DNA of 64,000 nucleotides, taken from contig CASFCS010000014.1 of NCBI GenBank assembly GCA_949293245.1, positions 28,319 to 92,318 on the forward strand, read 5' to 3'. Source of the DNA: an uncultured bacterium. Lineage in GTDB: Bacteria; Bacillota; Clostridia; Oscillospirales; Oscillospiraceae. The notes below the pieces were generated by a model, which did no database searches, was not told where the DNA came from, and saw only the letters and a program-made list of their open reading frames with translations. Every line of letters starts with the position of its first letter. Within the stretch, counting starts at the first letter, position 1. The position numbers and the translations under genes were made by a program. Positions 23,549 to 32,199 of this stretch are shown piece after piece.

Positions 23549-24418
23549 TCAGAACAGGGCCTCGGCAAAGGCCCGGGCGTCGAAGGGCTGCAGGTCGTCC
23601 ACGCCCTCCCCCAGGCCCACATACTTCACCGGCACGCCCATCTCCCGGGCAATGGCCACCACGATGCCCCCCTTGGCGGTGCCGTCCAGCTTGGTGAGCA
23701 CGATGCCGGTGACCCCGGCGCTCTGGGCAAAGCCCTTGGCCTGGATGAGGCCGTTTTGCCCCGTGGTGGCGTCCAGCACCAGCAGGGTCTCCCGGCTGGA
23801 TTGGGGCAGCTCCCGGTCGATGACCCGGCTGATCTTGTTGAGCTCGTTCATCAGGTTCTGCTTGTTGTGCAGCCGGCCGGCGGTGTCCACCAGCACGGCG
23901 TCGCACCCCCGGGCCCGGGCAGCACAGATGGCGTCATACACCACGGCGGCGGGGTCCGCCCCCTCGTGCTGCTTGACGATGTCCACCCCCGCCCGCTGGG
24001 ACCACACGGTGAGCTGGTCGGCAGCGGCGGCCCGGAAGGTGTCTCCCGCGGCCAGCAGCACCCGCTTGCCCTCCTTCTTCAGCCTGGCGGCCAGCTTGCC
24101 GATGGTGGTGGTCTTGCCCACCCCGTTGACCCCGATGAAGAGGATCACCGCGGGCGTGCTGCTCAGGTCCATGGCGCAGCCCTGGCCCTCCAGCATCTCC
24201 GCCAGGATCTCCTTCATGCAGGCCCGGGCGCCCTCCACGTCCTTGATTTTCTGCTCTTTGCACCGGCTCCGGAGCTCCTCCACCGCCTCCATGGTGGTAT
24301 CCATGCCCATGTCGGCCATGATGAGGGACTCCTCCAGCTCCTCGTAGAACTCCTCGTCCAGCTGGGAGAACATATTGCTGAAAATGCCGATCTTCTTGAT
24401 CTTATCAAAAAATCCCAT
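23549..24418 (-). CDS. ftsY: Signal recognition particle receptor FtsY
   Basis: A 289-residue SRP GTPase that docks ribosome-SRP complexes at the membrane. It is the short form without the acidic A domain. The N domain fills about residues 1-80. The G motifs are GVNGVGKTTT near 97, DTFRAAAADQL near 125, DTAGRLHNK near 180 and TKLDGTAKGG near 242. GLGEGVDDLQPFD closes the protein. In Firmicutes ftsY usually follows smc; here a zinc ribbon gene lies between them. Confidence 0.97.
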   Translation of the reverse strand: MGFFDKIKKIGIFSNMFSQLDEEFYEELEESLIMADMGMDTTMEAVEELRSRCKEQKIKDVEGARACMKEILAEMLEGQGCAMDLSSTPAVILFIGVNGVGKTTTIGKLAARLKKEGKRVLLAAGDTFRAAAADQLTVWSQRAGVDIVKQHEGADPAAVVYDAICAARARGCDAVLVDTAGRLHNKQNLMNELNKISRVIDRELPQSSRETLLVLDATTGQNGLIQAKGFAQSAGVTGIVLTKLDGTAKGGIVVAIAREMGVPVKYVGLGEGVDDLQPFDARAFAEALF

Positions 24419-24439
24419 ACTATTCTTCCTTATCTCACC

Positions 24440-24736
24440 TTATAGATTTGGATTGGCCGCGCCGCAAAAGGGGCACCTGGGGTCGTCCAGGTCGTGGGAC
24501 CGGCCGCAGGCGGGACAGATGGTCTGGGCCATCCGGTCCTCCTGCTCCTCCTCCCCGTCTCCCCGGTAGAACTCCAGCTTCCCGCAGGCCGGGCAGCACC
24601 AGATCTCCACGTCCAGTCCCCCCGCCGCCAGGTTGGGAAGGCTCCCCAAGAGCCAGCCTGCCTGGCCCAGCTGCAGGTACTCTCTCTTCAAAAAGTGCAG
24701 TGCCTCGCCGCAGCTGCAGCAGTGCTTTTCTGTCAT
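24440..24736 (-). CDS. Small protein with three zinc-ribbon halves
   Basis: A 98-residue cytoplasmic protein with three CxxC or CxxxC knuckle pairs: CCSCGEAL near residue 6, CCPACGKLEF near 45, and CPACGR...CPFCGAANP near 73-92. No other domain is seen and the function is unknown. The ATG at 24736 overlaps the stop codon of a ghost smc tail in an ATGA, which suggests that smc and this gene originally overlapped directly. AAGGAG is 11 nt upstream. A longer in-frame reading up to 24991 crosses the ghost and the insert and is probably not translated. Confidence 0.75.
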   Translation of the reverse strand: MTEKHCCSCGEALHFLKREYLQLGQAGWLLGSLPNLAAGGLDVEIWCCPACGKLEFYRGDGEEEQEDRMAQTICPACGRSHDLDDPRCPFCGAANPNL

Positions 24737-24836
24737 TGGATGCCCAGCTCCTTTTCCACGTCGTTCAGGGCAATGGTCAAAAGCCGGCTCACACCCTGCT
24801 CTTTGCATGGTGACGCCGTAGAGAATGTCGGCCTCT
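24734..24836 (-). pseudogene. Ghost copy of the smc 3' end
   Basis: About 100 bp match the last part of smc (24988-25092): ADILYGVTM, a stretch ending in GIQ, and the stop. There are scattered substitutions and a one-base insertion near 24803 that breaks the frame. Its TGA forms the ATGA junction with the zinc ribbon gene. Confidence 0.85.
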
Positions 24837-24987
24837 CTCCCACGCAGCCCAGGCTGCGCGGGGCCCCCATTTGACTCAAATCGCCGGGAGTGAATCCCGC
24901 CGATTTCAAGGCTTTTCCATGAAAAGCCCTGGCGGCTTTCGCCGGCCCGCCGGGGGCGGGCGTCGTCGGCCGCTCTCCTCTCCGCCG
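24837..24987 (-). other. 150-bp hairpin-rich insert between smc and its ghost
   Basis: The stretch contains an 8-bp hairpin with a CAT loop (GGCTTTTC/GAAAAGCC, near 24910), a smaller GC hairpin near 24880 and the near-palindrome ATTTGACTCAAAT near 24870. It is flanked by the two direct copies of the smc tail. No coding function is evident. Confidence 0.5.
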
Positions 24988-27900
24988 TCACTGGATACCC
25001 AGCTCTTTCTCCACGTCGTTCAGGTCGATGGTCAAAAGCCGGCTCACACCCTGCTCCTGCATGGTGACGCCGTAGAGAATATCGGCCTCCTCCATGGTGC
25101 CCCGGCGGTGGGTGATGACGATGAACTGCGTCCCCTCGGTCATGGAGCGCAGATAGCTGGCGTAGCGCACCACGTTGGCGTCGTCCAGGGCGGCCTCAAT
25201 CTCGTCCATGACGCAGAAGGGGGTGGGCCGCACCTTCAGAATGGCGAAGTACAGGGCGATGGCCACAAAGGCCTTCTCCCCGCCGGAGAGGAGGGAGATG
25301 TTCTTCAAAGCCTTGCCGGGTGGCTGCACCTTGATCTCAATGCCGCAGGTGAGGATCTCCTTCTCGTCCTCCAGCTCCAGGTTGGCCTTGCCACCCTGGA
25401 AGAGCTCCACGAAGGTCTCCTGAAAGGCCTGGTTGATCCGCTGGAACTGGGTGGAGAAGATGTCGGTCATCTCCCGGGTAATGCCCGAGATGATGCCCTC
25501 CAGCTCCCGCTTGGCCCCCTCCACGTCGTCCCGCTGCTCAATAAAATAGGTGTAGCGCTCGTTTACCCGCTGGAACTCCTCCACCGCGTCGGGGTTGATG
25601 CTCCCCAAAGCGGAGATGCTCCGCTTGAGCTCGGAGATGCGCCGGGCGGCCCTGGCGGTGGACTCCAGCTCCACCTGCTGCTGCCGGGCGGCCTCGTGGG
25701 AGAGCTGGTAGGTCTCCCACAGCCTGTCCAGCAGCTGCTTCTCCTCCATAGAGGCGGAGAGCTTCTTCTGCTCCAGCACCGACACCTCCCGCTCCATATT
25801 CAAAAGGGCGGTGTTCTGCTCCCGGCTGAGCCGGTCGGCCTGGTTGCGCTCCCCCTCCAGCGCCAGCTTCTCCTGATTGAGACGCTGGATGCGGCCCTCT
25901 TGTTCCTCCCGGCGCTGCCGCAGGGCCTGGAGCTTTTCCTCCTGCTCCAGGATGCGCCCCGAGAGGGCCTGGTTGCGGTCCTGATACTGCCGGATCAGGG
26001 CCTGGCGCTGCTCCCGGTCCCCGGTGAGCTCCTGGCGCAGGGCCTCCAGCTCCTCCAGAGCCTGGCCCGAGGCGCTGCGCTCCCCCTCCAGGGCGGCCAG
26101 CTCCGTGTGGTACATGGCCACCTGCCGGGCAGTCTCCTCCACCCGGCGGCGCAGCTCCTCCTGGCCCTTTTCCTTGGCCTCGGCCTCTGCCCGGAGGGCC
26201 TCGGCGGCCCCCTCCAGCTCGGTCACGCTCTCCCGGGCCGCCTGGGTATCCCGCTGGTTGTCCTGGATGCGGCTCTGAATGGACGCCTGGTCCTGGCGGA
26301 TGAGCTCCATCCGCTCCCGGAGGGCGGCCTCCTGCTGCCGGGCGCTCTCCAGGCGCTCTTTCAGCAGAAGAAGCTCCTTCTCCAGCTGGGAGAGCTGCTC
26401 CCGGGCGGTGTCCAGCTGGTACTGGGCAGCGGTGTGCTCCCGCTGGGCCCCCTGACGGGTGAGCCGGGCGGCGGCCAGGTCCTCCGCCAGGGCGGCCTGC
26501 TGCTCCTTCAGCCGCTGGAGCTCGTTGGCCCGGGAGAGGATACCCGCGCTGCGGGAGGCGGAGCCGCCGGTCATGGAGCCGCCGGCGTTGATGACCTGCC
26601 CGTCCAGGGTGACCACCCGGAACCGGTGGCTGAATTTCCGGGTGATGGCGATGGCGCTGTCCATGTCCTCCACGATGACCACCCGCCCCAGCAGGTTGGA
26701 GAAGATATCCCGGTAGCGCGGCTCACAGGTGATGAGGGCGTCGGCCATGCCCACAAAGCCCGGCTCTTTCGCCACGTCCCCGTCCCGGAACTGGGCCGGG
26801 CGGATGGTGGAGACGGGCAGGAAGGTGGCCCGTCCCCCGTCCCGCCGTTTGAGGAAGGCGATGGCGGCCTTGCCCGCCTGGTCGGTGTCCACCACGATGT
26901 TCTGCATGGCGCCCCCCAGGGCGATCTCGATGGCCACAGTGTAGGCGTCGGGCACCTGGATGAGCCCCGCCACCGGGCCGTGGACCCCGGCCAGGCCCCC
27001 CCGGCCCGCCTCGTTCATCACCAGGCGCACCGCCTTGGAGTACCCCTCGTAGAGCTTCTCCATCTCGGAGAGCATATGGATGCGGGAGCTCAGATTGTTC
27101 TCGTCCATCTCCAGGCGGCTGACCCGCTGGGCGGCCTCCTCCGCCCGGCGGCGGCGGCCCTCCGCCCGGAGGGTATAGCCCTGGATGGCGTTTTGCAGGG
27201 AGGTCTCCTCCTCCCCCTTGTCCGCCAGCTGCCCCTCCAGCTCCCGGAGGGCGGCGGCGGCCTGCTGCCTGCTGTCCTCCAGGGCAATGCGCTCCTTGCC
27301 CAGGTTTTCCTCCCGGTCGTAGAGCTCCTGGGCGGCGGCAGCCAGGGCGGAGAGGAGCTCCCGCCGCTGGGCGGCTGAGGCGCTCTCCAGACCCTCCCGG
27401 CTGCGCAGGGCCTCCAGCTCCTCCCCCAGGGCCCCGGCGGATTGGGCCGCCTGGCGGTTGGACTCCTCCGCCCGGGCCAGCTCGTCCCGCAGGTGCCGGT
27501 CCTGGACCTGGATCTCCTTCAGCCGGGCCTGGCGCTGGGCGATCTGCTGGGCGATGGACCCCGCCCGCCCCTCCTGCTGACTGAGTTCGTCCTGGATACG
27601 CCTGGCATTGTCGGCGTTGTTCTTCATGTCGTTTTTCAAAAGCTCGATGGCGCTCTCGCAGCTGTGAGCGTCGGCCTCCATCTGGGACAGGCGGAAGCGG
27701 ATCTGGTCGGTCTCCACGTCCTTCTCCCGCATTTTGGCGGCGCATGCCTCCGCCTGGGCGTAGGCCGCCTCCACCGCCGCGCGCAGCTCCTCCCGGTGGG
27801 CCGCGGCGGTCTCATAATCCGCCTGGGTGCGGATGGCGGCGGCCCGCAGCCCCTCCAGCTGGGTAAGCCACAGGGAGATCTCCAGCCCCCGCAGCTCGTC

Positions 27901-28557
27901 CCGCAGGGCCAGGAATTTCCTGGTCTTTTCCGCCTGGAGGCGCAGGGGCTCCACCTGGAGCTCCAGCTCCCCGATCTTGTCGTTGATGCGCACCAGGTTG
28001 TCCTGGGTGCGCTCCAGCTTGCGCCTGGCCTCCTCCTTCCGGTGGCGGAAGCGGGAGATGCCCGCTGCCTCCTCAAAGATCTCCCGGCGGTCGGTGCTCT
28101 TGGCGGAGAGGATCTCGTCAATGCGGCCCTGGCCGATGAGGGCGTACCCCTCCCGGCCCAGGCCCGTGTCCATAAAGAGCTCGTTGATGTCCCGCAGGCG
28201 GACGGAGCGGCGGTTGATGTAGTACTCGCTCTCGCCGGAGCGGTAGTACCGGCGGGTCACCATGATCTCCTGCTGGTCCATGGGGAAGAGGCGGGCGGAG
28301 TTGTCCAGCACCAGGGAGACCTCCGCAAAGCCCAGGCCCCGGCGGCGGGCGGTGCCGTCGAAGATCACGTCCTCCATCTTGCTGCCCCGGAGGGCCCGGG
28401 TGGACTGCTCCCCCATGACCCAGCGGATGGCGTCGGCTATGTTCGATTTTCCCGAGCCGTTGGGCCCCACCACCGCGGTGATCCCGTCCTGAAAGGTGAG
28501 CACCGTCTTGTCGGGGAACGACTTGAACCCCTGGATCTCCAGCGCCTTAAGATACAA
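24988..28557 (-). CDS. smc: Chromosome segregation protein SMC
   Basis: A 1189-residue condensin ATPase for chromosome organisation. Walker A GPNGSGKSN lies near residue 30. Long coiled coils flank a hinge at about 505-670 (LAGVHGPVAGLIQVP to DGQVINAGGSMTGG). The C-terminal head has LSGGEKAF near 1098 and Walker B CVMDEIEAALDDANV near 1122. I prefer the TTG at 28557, giving the canonical MYLKALEIQGFKSF start with GGGGT 8 nt upstream. A GTG at 28566 is an alternative. It is between rnc and ftsY, the standard Firmicutes order. Confidence 0.97.
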   Translation of the reverse strand: MYLKALEIQGFKSFPDKTVLTFQDGITAVVGPNGSGKSNIADAIRWVMGEQSTRALRGSKMEDVIFDGTARRRGLGFAEVSLVLDNSARLFPMDQQEIMVTRRYYRSGESEYYINRRSVRLRDINELFMDTGLGREGYALIGQGRIDEILSAKSTDRREIFEEAAGISRFRHRKEEARRKLERTQDNLVRINDKIGELELQVEPLRLQAEKTRKFLALRDELRGLEISLWLTQLEGLRAAAIRTQADYETAAAHREELRAAVEAAYAQAEACAAKMREKDVETDQIRFRLSQMEADAHSCESAIELLKNDMKNNADNARRIQDELSQQEGRAGSIAQQIAQRQARLKEIQVQDRHLRDELARAEESNRQAAQSAGALGEELEALRSREGLESASAAQRRELLSALAAAAQELYDREENLGKERIALEDSRQQAAAALRELEGQLADKGEEETSLQNAIQGYTLRAEGRRRRAEEAAQRVSRLEMDENNLSSRIHMLSEMEKLYEGYSKAVRLVMNEAGRGGLAGVHGPVAGLIQVPDAYTVAIEIALGGAMQNIVVDTDQAGKAAIAFLKRRDGGRATFLPVSTIRPAQFRDGDVAKEPGFVGMADALITCEPRYRDIFSNLLGRVVIVEDMDSAIAITRKFSHRFRVVTLDGQVINAGGSMTGGSASRSAGILSRANELQRLKEQQAALAEDLAAARLTRQGAQREHTAAQYQLDTAREQLSQLEKELLLLKERLESARQQEAALRERMELIRQDQASIQSRIQDNQRDTQAARESVTELEGAAEALRAEAEAKEKGQEELRRRVEETARQVAMYHTELAALEGERSASGQALEELEALRQELTGDREQRQALIRQYQDRNQALSGRILEQEEKLQALRQRREEQEGRIQRLNQEKLALEGERNQADRLSREQNTALLNMEREVSVLEQKKLSASMEEKQLLDRLWETYQLSHEAARQQQVELESTARAARRISELKRSISALGSINPDAVEEFQRVNERYTYFIEQRDDVEGAKRELEGIISGITREMTDIFSTQFQRINQAFQETFVELFQGGKANLELEDEKEILTCGIEIKVQPPGKALKNISLLSGGEKAFVAIALYFAILKVRPTPFCVMDEIEAALDDANVVRYASYLRSMTEGTQFIVITHRRGTMEEADILYGVTMQEQGVSRLLTIDLNDVEKELGIQ

Positions 28558-28651
28558 TCCGCGCACCCCTACTTTCCATCGTTTCGTAATCGATTTATTA
28601 TATCAGACCCCGGGGCCCTTTGCAATCGGTTTCCCGGGGCCCTTTTCACAC

Positions 28652-28688
28652 AAAAAACGGGCCGCCGGGCGAAAGGCCCGGCGGCCCG
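28652..28688 (-). terminator. Terminator after rnc
   Basis: A 13-bp GC stem (28658-28670 and 28676-28688) with a GAAAG loop and six Ts on the minus strand. It implies that smc is partly uncoupled from rnc or reached by read-through. Confidence 0.9.
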
Positions 28689-28708
28689 TCCTTTGATCTT
28701 CTGTTTTG

Positions 28709-29389
28709 TCAGCTCCGGCCGTCCCCCAGCTTCTCCAGGGCGGCCCGGGCGGCCATCTGCTCGGCCTCTTTCTTGGTGCGGCCCTTCCCCTGGCCGGCCA
28801 CCTGGCCCCCCACGGACACCTCCATCACGAACACCCGGCAGTGGTCCGGCCCGGTCTCCTTCACCAGGCAATAGGTGATGGGGCTGCCGGGGGTGCGCTG
28901 CACCAGCTCCTGGAGGGCGGTCTTGTAGTCCCGGTCCACCGCCTTCTCCTGCTCCTGGTCCAGAATCAGCCGGCGGATGAGCCGCCGGGAGGGGGCGATG
29001 CCCCCGTCCAGATACACCGCAGCCAGTACCGCCTCGGTGGCGTCGGCCAGGATGGAGGGGCGCACCCGGCCGCCGTTGGCATCCTCCCCCCTGCCCAGGC
29101 GCAGGTGGGGCCCCAAATCCAGCCCCAGGGCCACCTGGTGGAGGCTCTCCTCACACACCAGGGCGGCCCGGGTGCGGGTGAGCTCCCCCTCCGGCATGTC
29201 GGGATGGGTGCGGTACAGGTGGTCGGCCACCACCATGCCCAGCACCGAGTCCCCTAAAAACTCCAGCCGCTCGTTGCTTACCGCCCCTTCGGCCCGGTGC
29301 TCGTTAGCGTAGGAGCTGTGGGTGAGGGCGTTGCGCAGCAGCCCCTTGTCCGTAAAGGTATAGCCCAGCTTCTCTTCCAAAATATCCAT
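28709..29389 (-). CDS. rnc: Ribonuclease III
   Basis: A 226-residue double-strand-specific endoribonuclease for rRNA processing and RNA turnover. The signature [18 protein letters not shown] lies near residue 39, with the second acidic site [15 protein letters not shown] near 115. The C-terminal dsRNA-binding domain runs from about 155 to the end ([32 protein letters not shown]). GAGGTGA precedes the ATG. It sits between acpP and smc. Confidence 0.97.
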   Translation of the reverse strand: MDILEEKLGYTFTDKGLLRNALTHSSYANEHRAEGAVSNERLEFLGDSVLGMVVADHLYRTHPDMPEGELTRTRAALVCEESLHQVALGLDLGPHLRLGRGEDANGGRVRPSILADATEAVLAAVYLDGGIAPSRRLIRRLILDQEQEKAVDRDYKTALQELVQRTPGSPITYCLVKETGPDHCRVFVMEVSVGGQVAGQGKGRTKKEAEQMAARAALEKLGDGRS

Positions 29390-29403
29390 ATCGCGGTCAC
29401 CTC

Positions 29404-29435
29404 AAAACAGGAAGCCCCGCCGTGGGCGAGGCTTC
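29404..29435 (-). terminator. Terminator after acpP
   Basis: An 11-nt imperfect stem (29411-29421 and 29425-29435) with a GTG loop is followed on the minus strand by TTTT. Confidence 0.65.
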
Positions 29436-29450
29436 CAGAGTTTCATCTGT

Positions 29451-29684
29451 TCAGAGCTCCAGCCGCTCCTGCATGTAGCGGTAGAGGTCCCCCACGGTCA
29501 CAATGTGGGCGATGTCCTCCTCCACCATCTCTTCCATCCCGAACTCCTCCTCCAGGGCCATGGACAGCTCCACCAGGTCCACAGAGTCGGCGCCCAGATC
29601 CCCCTCGAACGCGGTATCCTCGTCCACGGAGGCGGGGTCCACCCCGAATTGTTCCGCAATGACAGCGCACAATTTTTCCAGCAT
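29451..29684 (-). CDS. acpP: Acyl carrier protein
   Basis: A 77-residue acidic carrier of fatty acyl chains. The phosphopantetheine serine is in GADSVDLVEL near residue 36. The ATG at 29684 gives the usual length (MLEKLCAVIAEQFGV) with AAGGAG 12 nt upstream. An ATG eight codons earlier has no Shine-Dalgarno. It follows plsX, whose product makes the acyl-phosphate for phospholipid synthesis, as in many Firmicutes. Confidence 0.96.
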   Translation of the reverse strand: MLEKLCAVIAEQFGVDPASVDEDTAFEGDLGADSVDLVELSMALEEEFGMEEMVEEDIAHIVTVGDLYRYMQERLEL

Positions 29685-29773
29685 GCCTCTATGCAGCTCC
29701 TTCATCACAGGGATTTTGTACCACCATCATAGGTGGAAACATCCCCGCTGTCAATAGCTTTTTTCTTGGATCC

Positions 29774-30808
29774 TCAACCCTGCTCGCTCTTGGGACTCAG
29801 GCGCATATAATCGATGTTCTCGGTGATGTCCTCAATGATCCCGGCCTGGGCAAAAGTTACCGCCTGACGGATGGCGTTTTTGATGGCGTAGGCATCGGAG
29901 GAACCATGGGCCTTGATGACCGGCTTGGAGATGCCCAGCATGGCGGTGCCCCCCACCTCGCCGGCATCCATCTTCTTTTTGAACTTCTTCAGCCCGCCGG
30001 ACACCAGCACCGCCGCCAGCTTGCTGGCCAGATTGGCCATAAACATGCCCTTGAGCTCCTTGGCCATGAACAGGGCGGTACCCTCCATGGTCTTGAGGAA
30101 GATGTTGCCCGAGTAGCCGTCGGACACGATTACGTCCACGGCCCCCTGCACCGCCTCCCGGGCCTCAATGTTGCCCACGAAGTTGATGCGGCCCTCTTTG
30201 CCCGCCTTGCTCAGCAGCTTGTAGGCCTCCAGCTGGAGCTCCGTGCCCTTGGAGGGCTCCACGCCGATGTTCAGCAGGGCCACCTTGGGCTCAGGCCGGC
30301 CCAGGACCCGCTCGGCGTAGTAGCTGCCCATGAAGGCAAACTGCAGAAGATACTCGGGGGTACACTCGGCGGTGGCCCCCGCGTCGATGAGCACCGCGCC
30401 GCCGTTGCCCGTGGGCACCACGGGGGCCAGGGCCGCCCGGCGGATGCCCTTGATGCGCCGGGTGACCAGAGTGGCCCCGGAGAGCAGGGCCCCGGTGGAC
30501 CCGGCGGAGATGAAGGCGTCTCCCTTCCCCTCCTTCAGGAGGTTCAGGCCGATGGTGAGGGAGGAGTCCTTCTTCTCCTTGAAGGCGGTGGCGGGGTTAT
30601 CGCACATCTCCACCACCTGGTCGGCGTGGGCGATCTCCACCCCGGCGGGCAGGTCCCCCACCCCGTCATTTTTCAGCACCTCCAGGATGGCCTCGCCCCG
30701 GCCCACCAGGATAGCCTCAATGCCGTACTCCTTTACTGCCTGCAGCGCGCCCCGGACCGGAGCCGCAGGGGCATTGTCCCCGCCCATGGCGTCAATGATG
30801 ACTCGCAT
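29774..30808 (-). CDS. plsX: Phosphate acyltransferase PlsX
   Basis: A 344-residue peripheral membrane enzyme that converts acyl-ACP to acyl-phosphate, the first step to phosphatidic acid with PlsY. It begins with IDAMGGDNAP and shows the family segments KKDSSLTIGLNLLKEGKGDA, FISAGSTGALLSG and NIGVEPSKGTELQLEAYK. The ATG at 30808 has AAGGAG 6 nt before it. It stands directly upstream of acpP, supporting shared control of lipid synthesis. Confidence 0.97.
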   Translation of the reverse strand: MRVIIDAMGGDNAPAAPVRGALQAVKEYGIEAILVGRGEAILEVLKNDGVGDLPAGVEIAHADQVVEMCDNPATAFKEKKDSSLTIGLNLLKEGKGDAFISAGSTGALLSGATLVTRRIKGIRRAALAPVVPTGNGGAVLIDAGATAECTPEYLLQFAFMGSYYAERVLGRPEPKVALLNIGVEPSKGTELQLEAYKLLSKAGKEGRINFVGNIEAREAVQGAVDVIVSDGYSGNIFLKTMEGTALFMAKELKGMFMANLASKLAAVLVSGGLKKFKKKMDAGEVGGTAMLGISKPVIKAHGSSDAYAIKNAIRQAVTFAQAGIIEDITENIDYMRLSPKSEQG

Positions 30809-30861
30809 GTCTTCTCCTTCTTTCTGTGCGCCCCCGGCCCCGCCGGCAGGCTCCCGCACGT

Positions 30862-32166
30862 TTATTCCTCCACCGGCACAGCCGCCAGGCGCTCCAGGGC
30901 CCGGCTGCTGAGGGCGGCGTTTTTATTTCTCTTCCCCTTGACCTTGTGGTCCAGCGGGGGGATGATGCCGAAGTTGATGTTCATGGGCTGGAAATCAGTG
31001 ATGCTCTCGTTGCTCACATAGAGGGCCAGGGCCCCCATGGCGGTCTCCTGGGGCAAATCCAGGGGGGGCAGGCCCCGCAGCCGGCGGGAGAGCTCCACCG
31101 CCGCCACAAAGCCCGAGGCCGTGGACTCCACGTACCCCTCCACGCCGGTGATCTGGCCGGCAAACACCAGCTCCTCCTGTCCCCGTACCCGGTAATACCG
31201 GTCCAGCAGCCGGGGGGAGTCCAGATAGGTGTTGCGGTGCATCACCCCGTAGCGGACGAACTCCGCACTGTGGAGAGCCGGGATCATGGAGAACACCCGC
31301 CTCTGCTCTCCCCACTTCAGATGGGTCTGGAAGCCCACGATATTGTAGAGGGTGCCCGCCGCGTTGTCCCGCCGCAGCTGCACCACGGCGTAGGGCTCCT
31401 TCCCTGTTTTGGGGTCCCGCAGCCCCCGGGGTTTCAGGGGGCCGTAGCACAGCGTCTGCTCCCCCCGGCGGGCCATCACCTCCACGGGCATGCAGCCCTC
31501 AAAGACGCTGCTGTCCTCAAAGCCGTGGACCTCCGCCTCCTGGGCGGCGCACAGCTCCCGCCAGAAGGCCAGGTACTCCTCCTGGGTCATGGCGCAGTTG
31601 ATATAGTCGGCGGTGCCCCGGTCATACCGGGAGGCAAACCAGGCCCGCTCCATGTCCACACTCTCAAAGGTGACGATGGGGGCGGCGGCGTCATAGAAGT
31701 TGAGATACCGGCTGCCGGGGAGGACCCGGGCGATCTCCTCCGACAGGGCCTGGGAGGTGAGGGGCCCGCTGGCCACGATCACCTGCCCCTCCGGCAGGGC
31801 CGTCACCTCCCCCTCCTCCACCGTGATGTTGGGGTGGGTTCGCACCGCCTGGGTGACGGCGGCGGCGAAGCCCTCCCGGTCCACCGCCAGGGCGCCCCCC
31901 GCCTCCACCCGGTGGGCGTCGGCGCACCGGAGGATGAGGGAGCCGCTGCGGCGCAGCTCCTCCTTCAACAGGCCCACAGCGTTCTCCAGCTGGTCGGAGC
32001 GCAGGGAGTTGGAGCACACCAGCTCCCCGAAGAGGGGGCTGTGGTGGGCGGGGGTCATCTTGTGGGGCTTCATCTCATGGAGGACCACCGGGATGCCCCG
32101 GCGGGCCAGCTGCCAGGCCGCCTCGCTGCCGGCCAGGCCCGCCCCGATCACGTGTACCGCGTCCAA
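30862..32166 (-). CDS. trmFO: Methylenetetrahydrofolate-tRNA-(uracil-5-)-methyltransferase TrmFO
   Basis: A 434-residue FAD- and folate-dependent enzyme that makes m5U54 in the T loop of tRNA. The dinucleotide-binding motif VIGAGLAGSEAAWQLA is at the N-terminus. CSNSLRSDQLENAVGLLKEE, FEGCMPVEVMARRG, GYVESTASG and NINFGIIPP are family signatures. The start is a TTG at 32166, with GAGGGG about 7 nt upstream. topA precedes it, as in most Firmicutes. Confidence 0.96.
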   Translation of the reverse strand: MDAVHVIGAGLAGSEAAWQLARRGIPVVLHEMKPHKMTPAHHSPLFGELVCSNSLRSDQLENAVGLLKEELRRSGSLILRCADAHRVEAGGALAVDREGFAAAVTQAVRTHPNITVEEGEVTALPEGQVIVASGPLTSQALSEEIARVLPGSRYLNFYDAAAPIVTFESVDMERAWFASRYDRGTADYINCAMTQEEYLAFWRELCAAQEAEVHGFEDSSVFEGCMPVEVMARRGEQTLCYGPLKPRGLRDPKTGKEPYAVVQLRRDNAAGTLYNIVGFQTHLKWGEQRRVFSMIPALHSAEFVRYGVMHRNTYLDSPRLLDRYYRVRGQEELVFAGQITGVEGYVESTASGFVAAVELSRRLRGLPPLDLPQETAMGALALYVSNESITDFQPMNINFGIIPPLDHKVKGKRNKNAALSSRALERLAAVPVEE

Positions 32167-32199
32167 CTCATCCCCTCCTCTCTCCGGCGTGCTGCCCCA

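Noticed and set aside
24737..24991. N-terminal extension of the zinc ribbon protein
   Set aside because: The in-frame extension is the frameshifted smc ghost plus the hairpin insert; the ATG at 24736 is the natural ATGA junction.
24871..27378. An 835-codon plus-strand frame opposite smc
   Set aside because: Same antisense effect of GC-rich codon use; no ribosome binding site and no recognisable domain.
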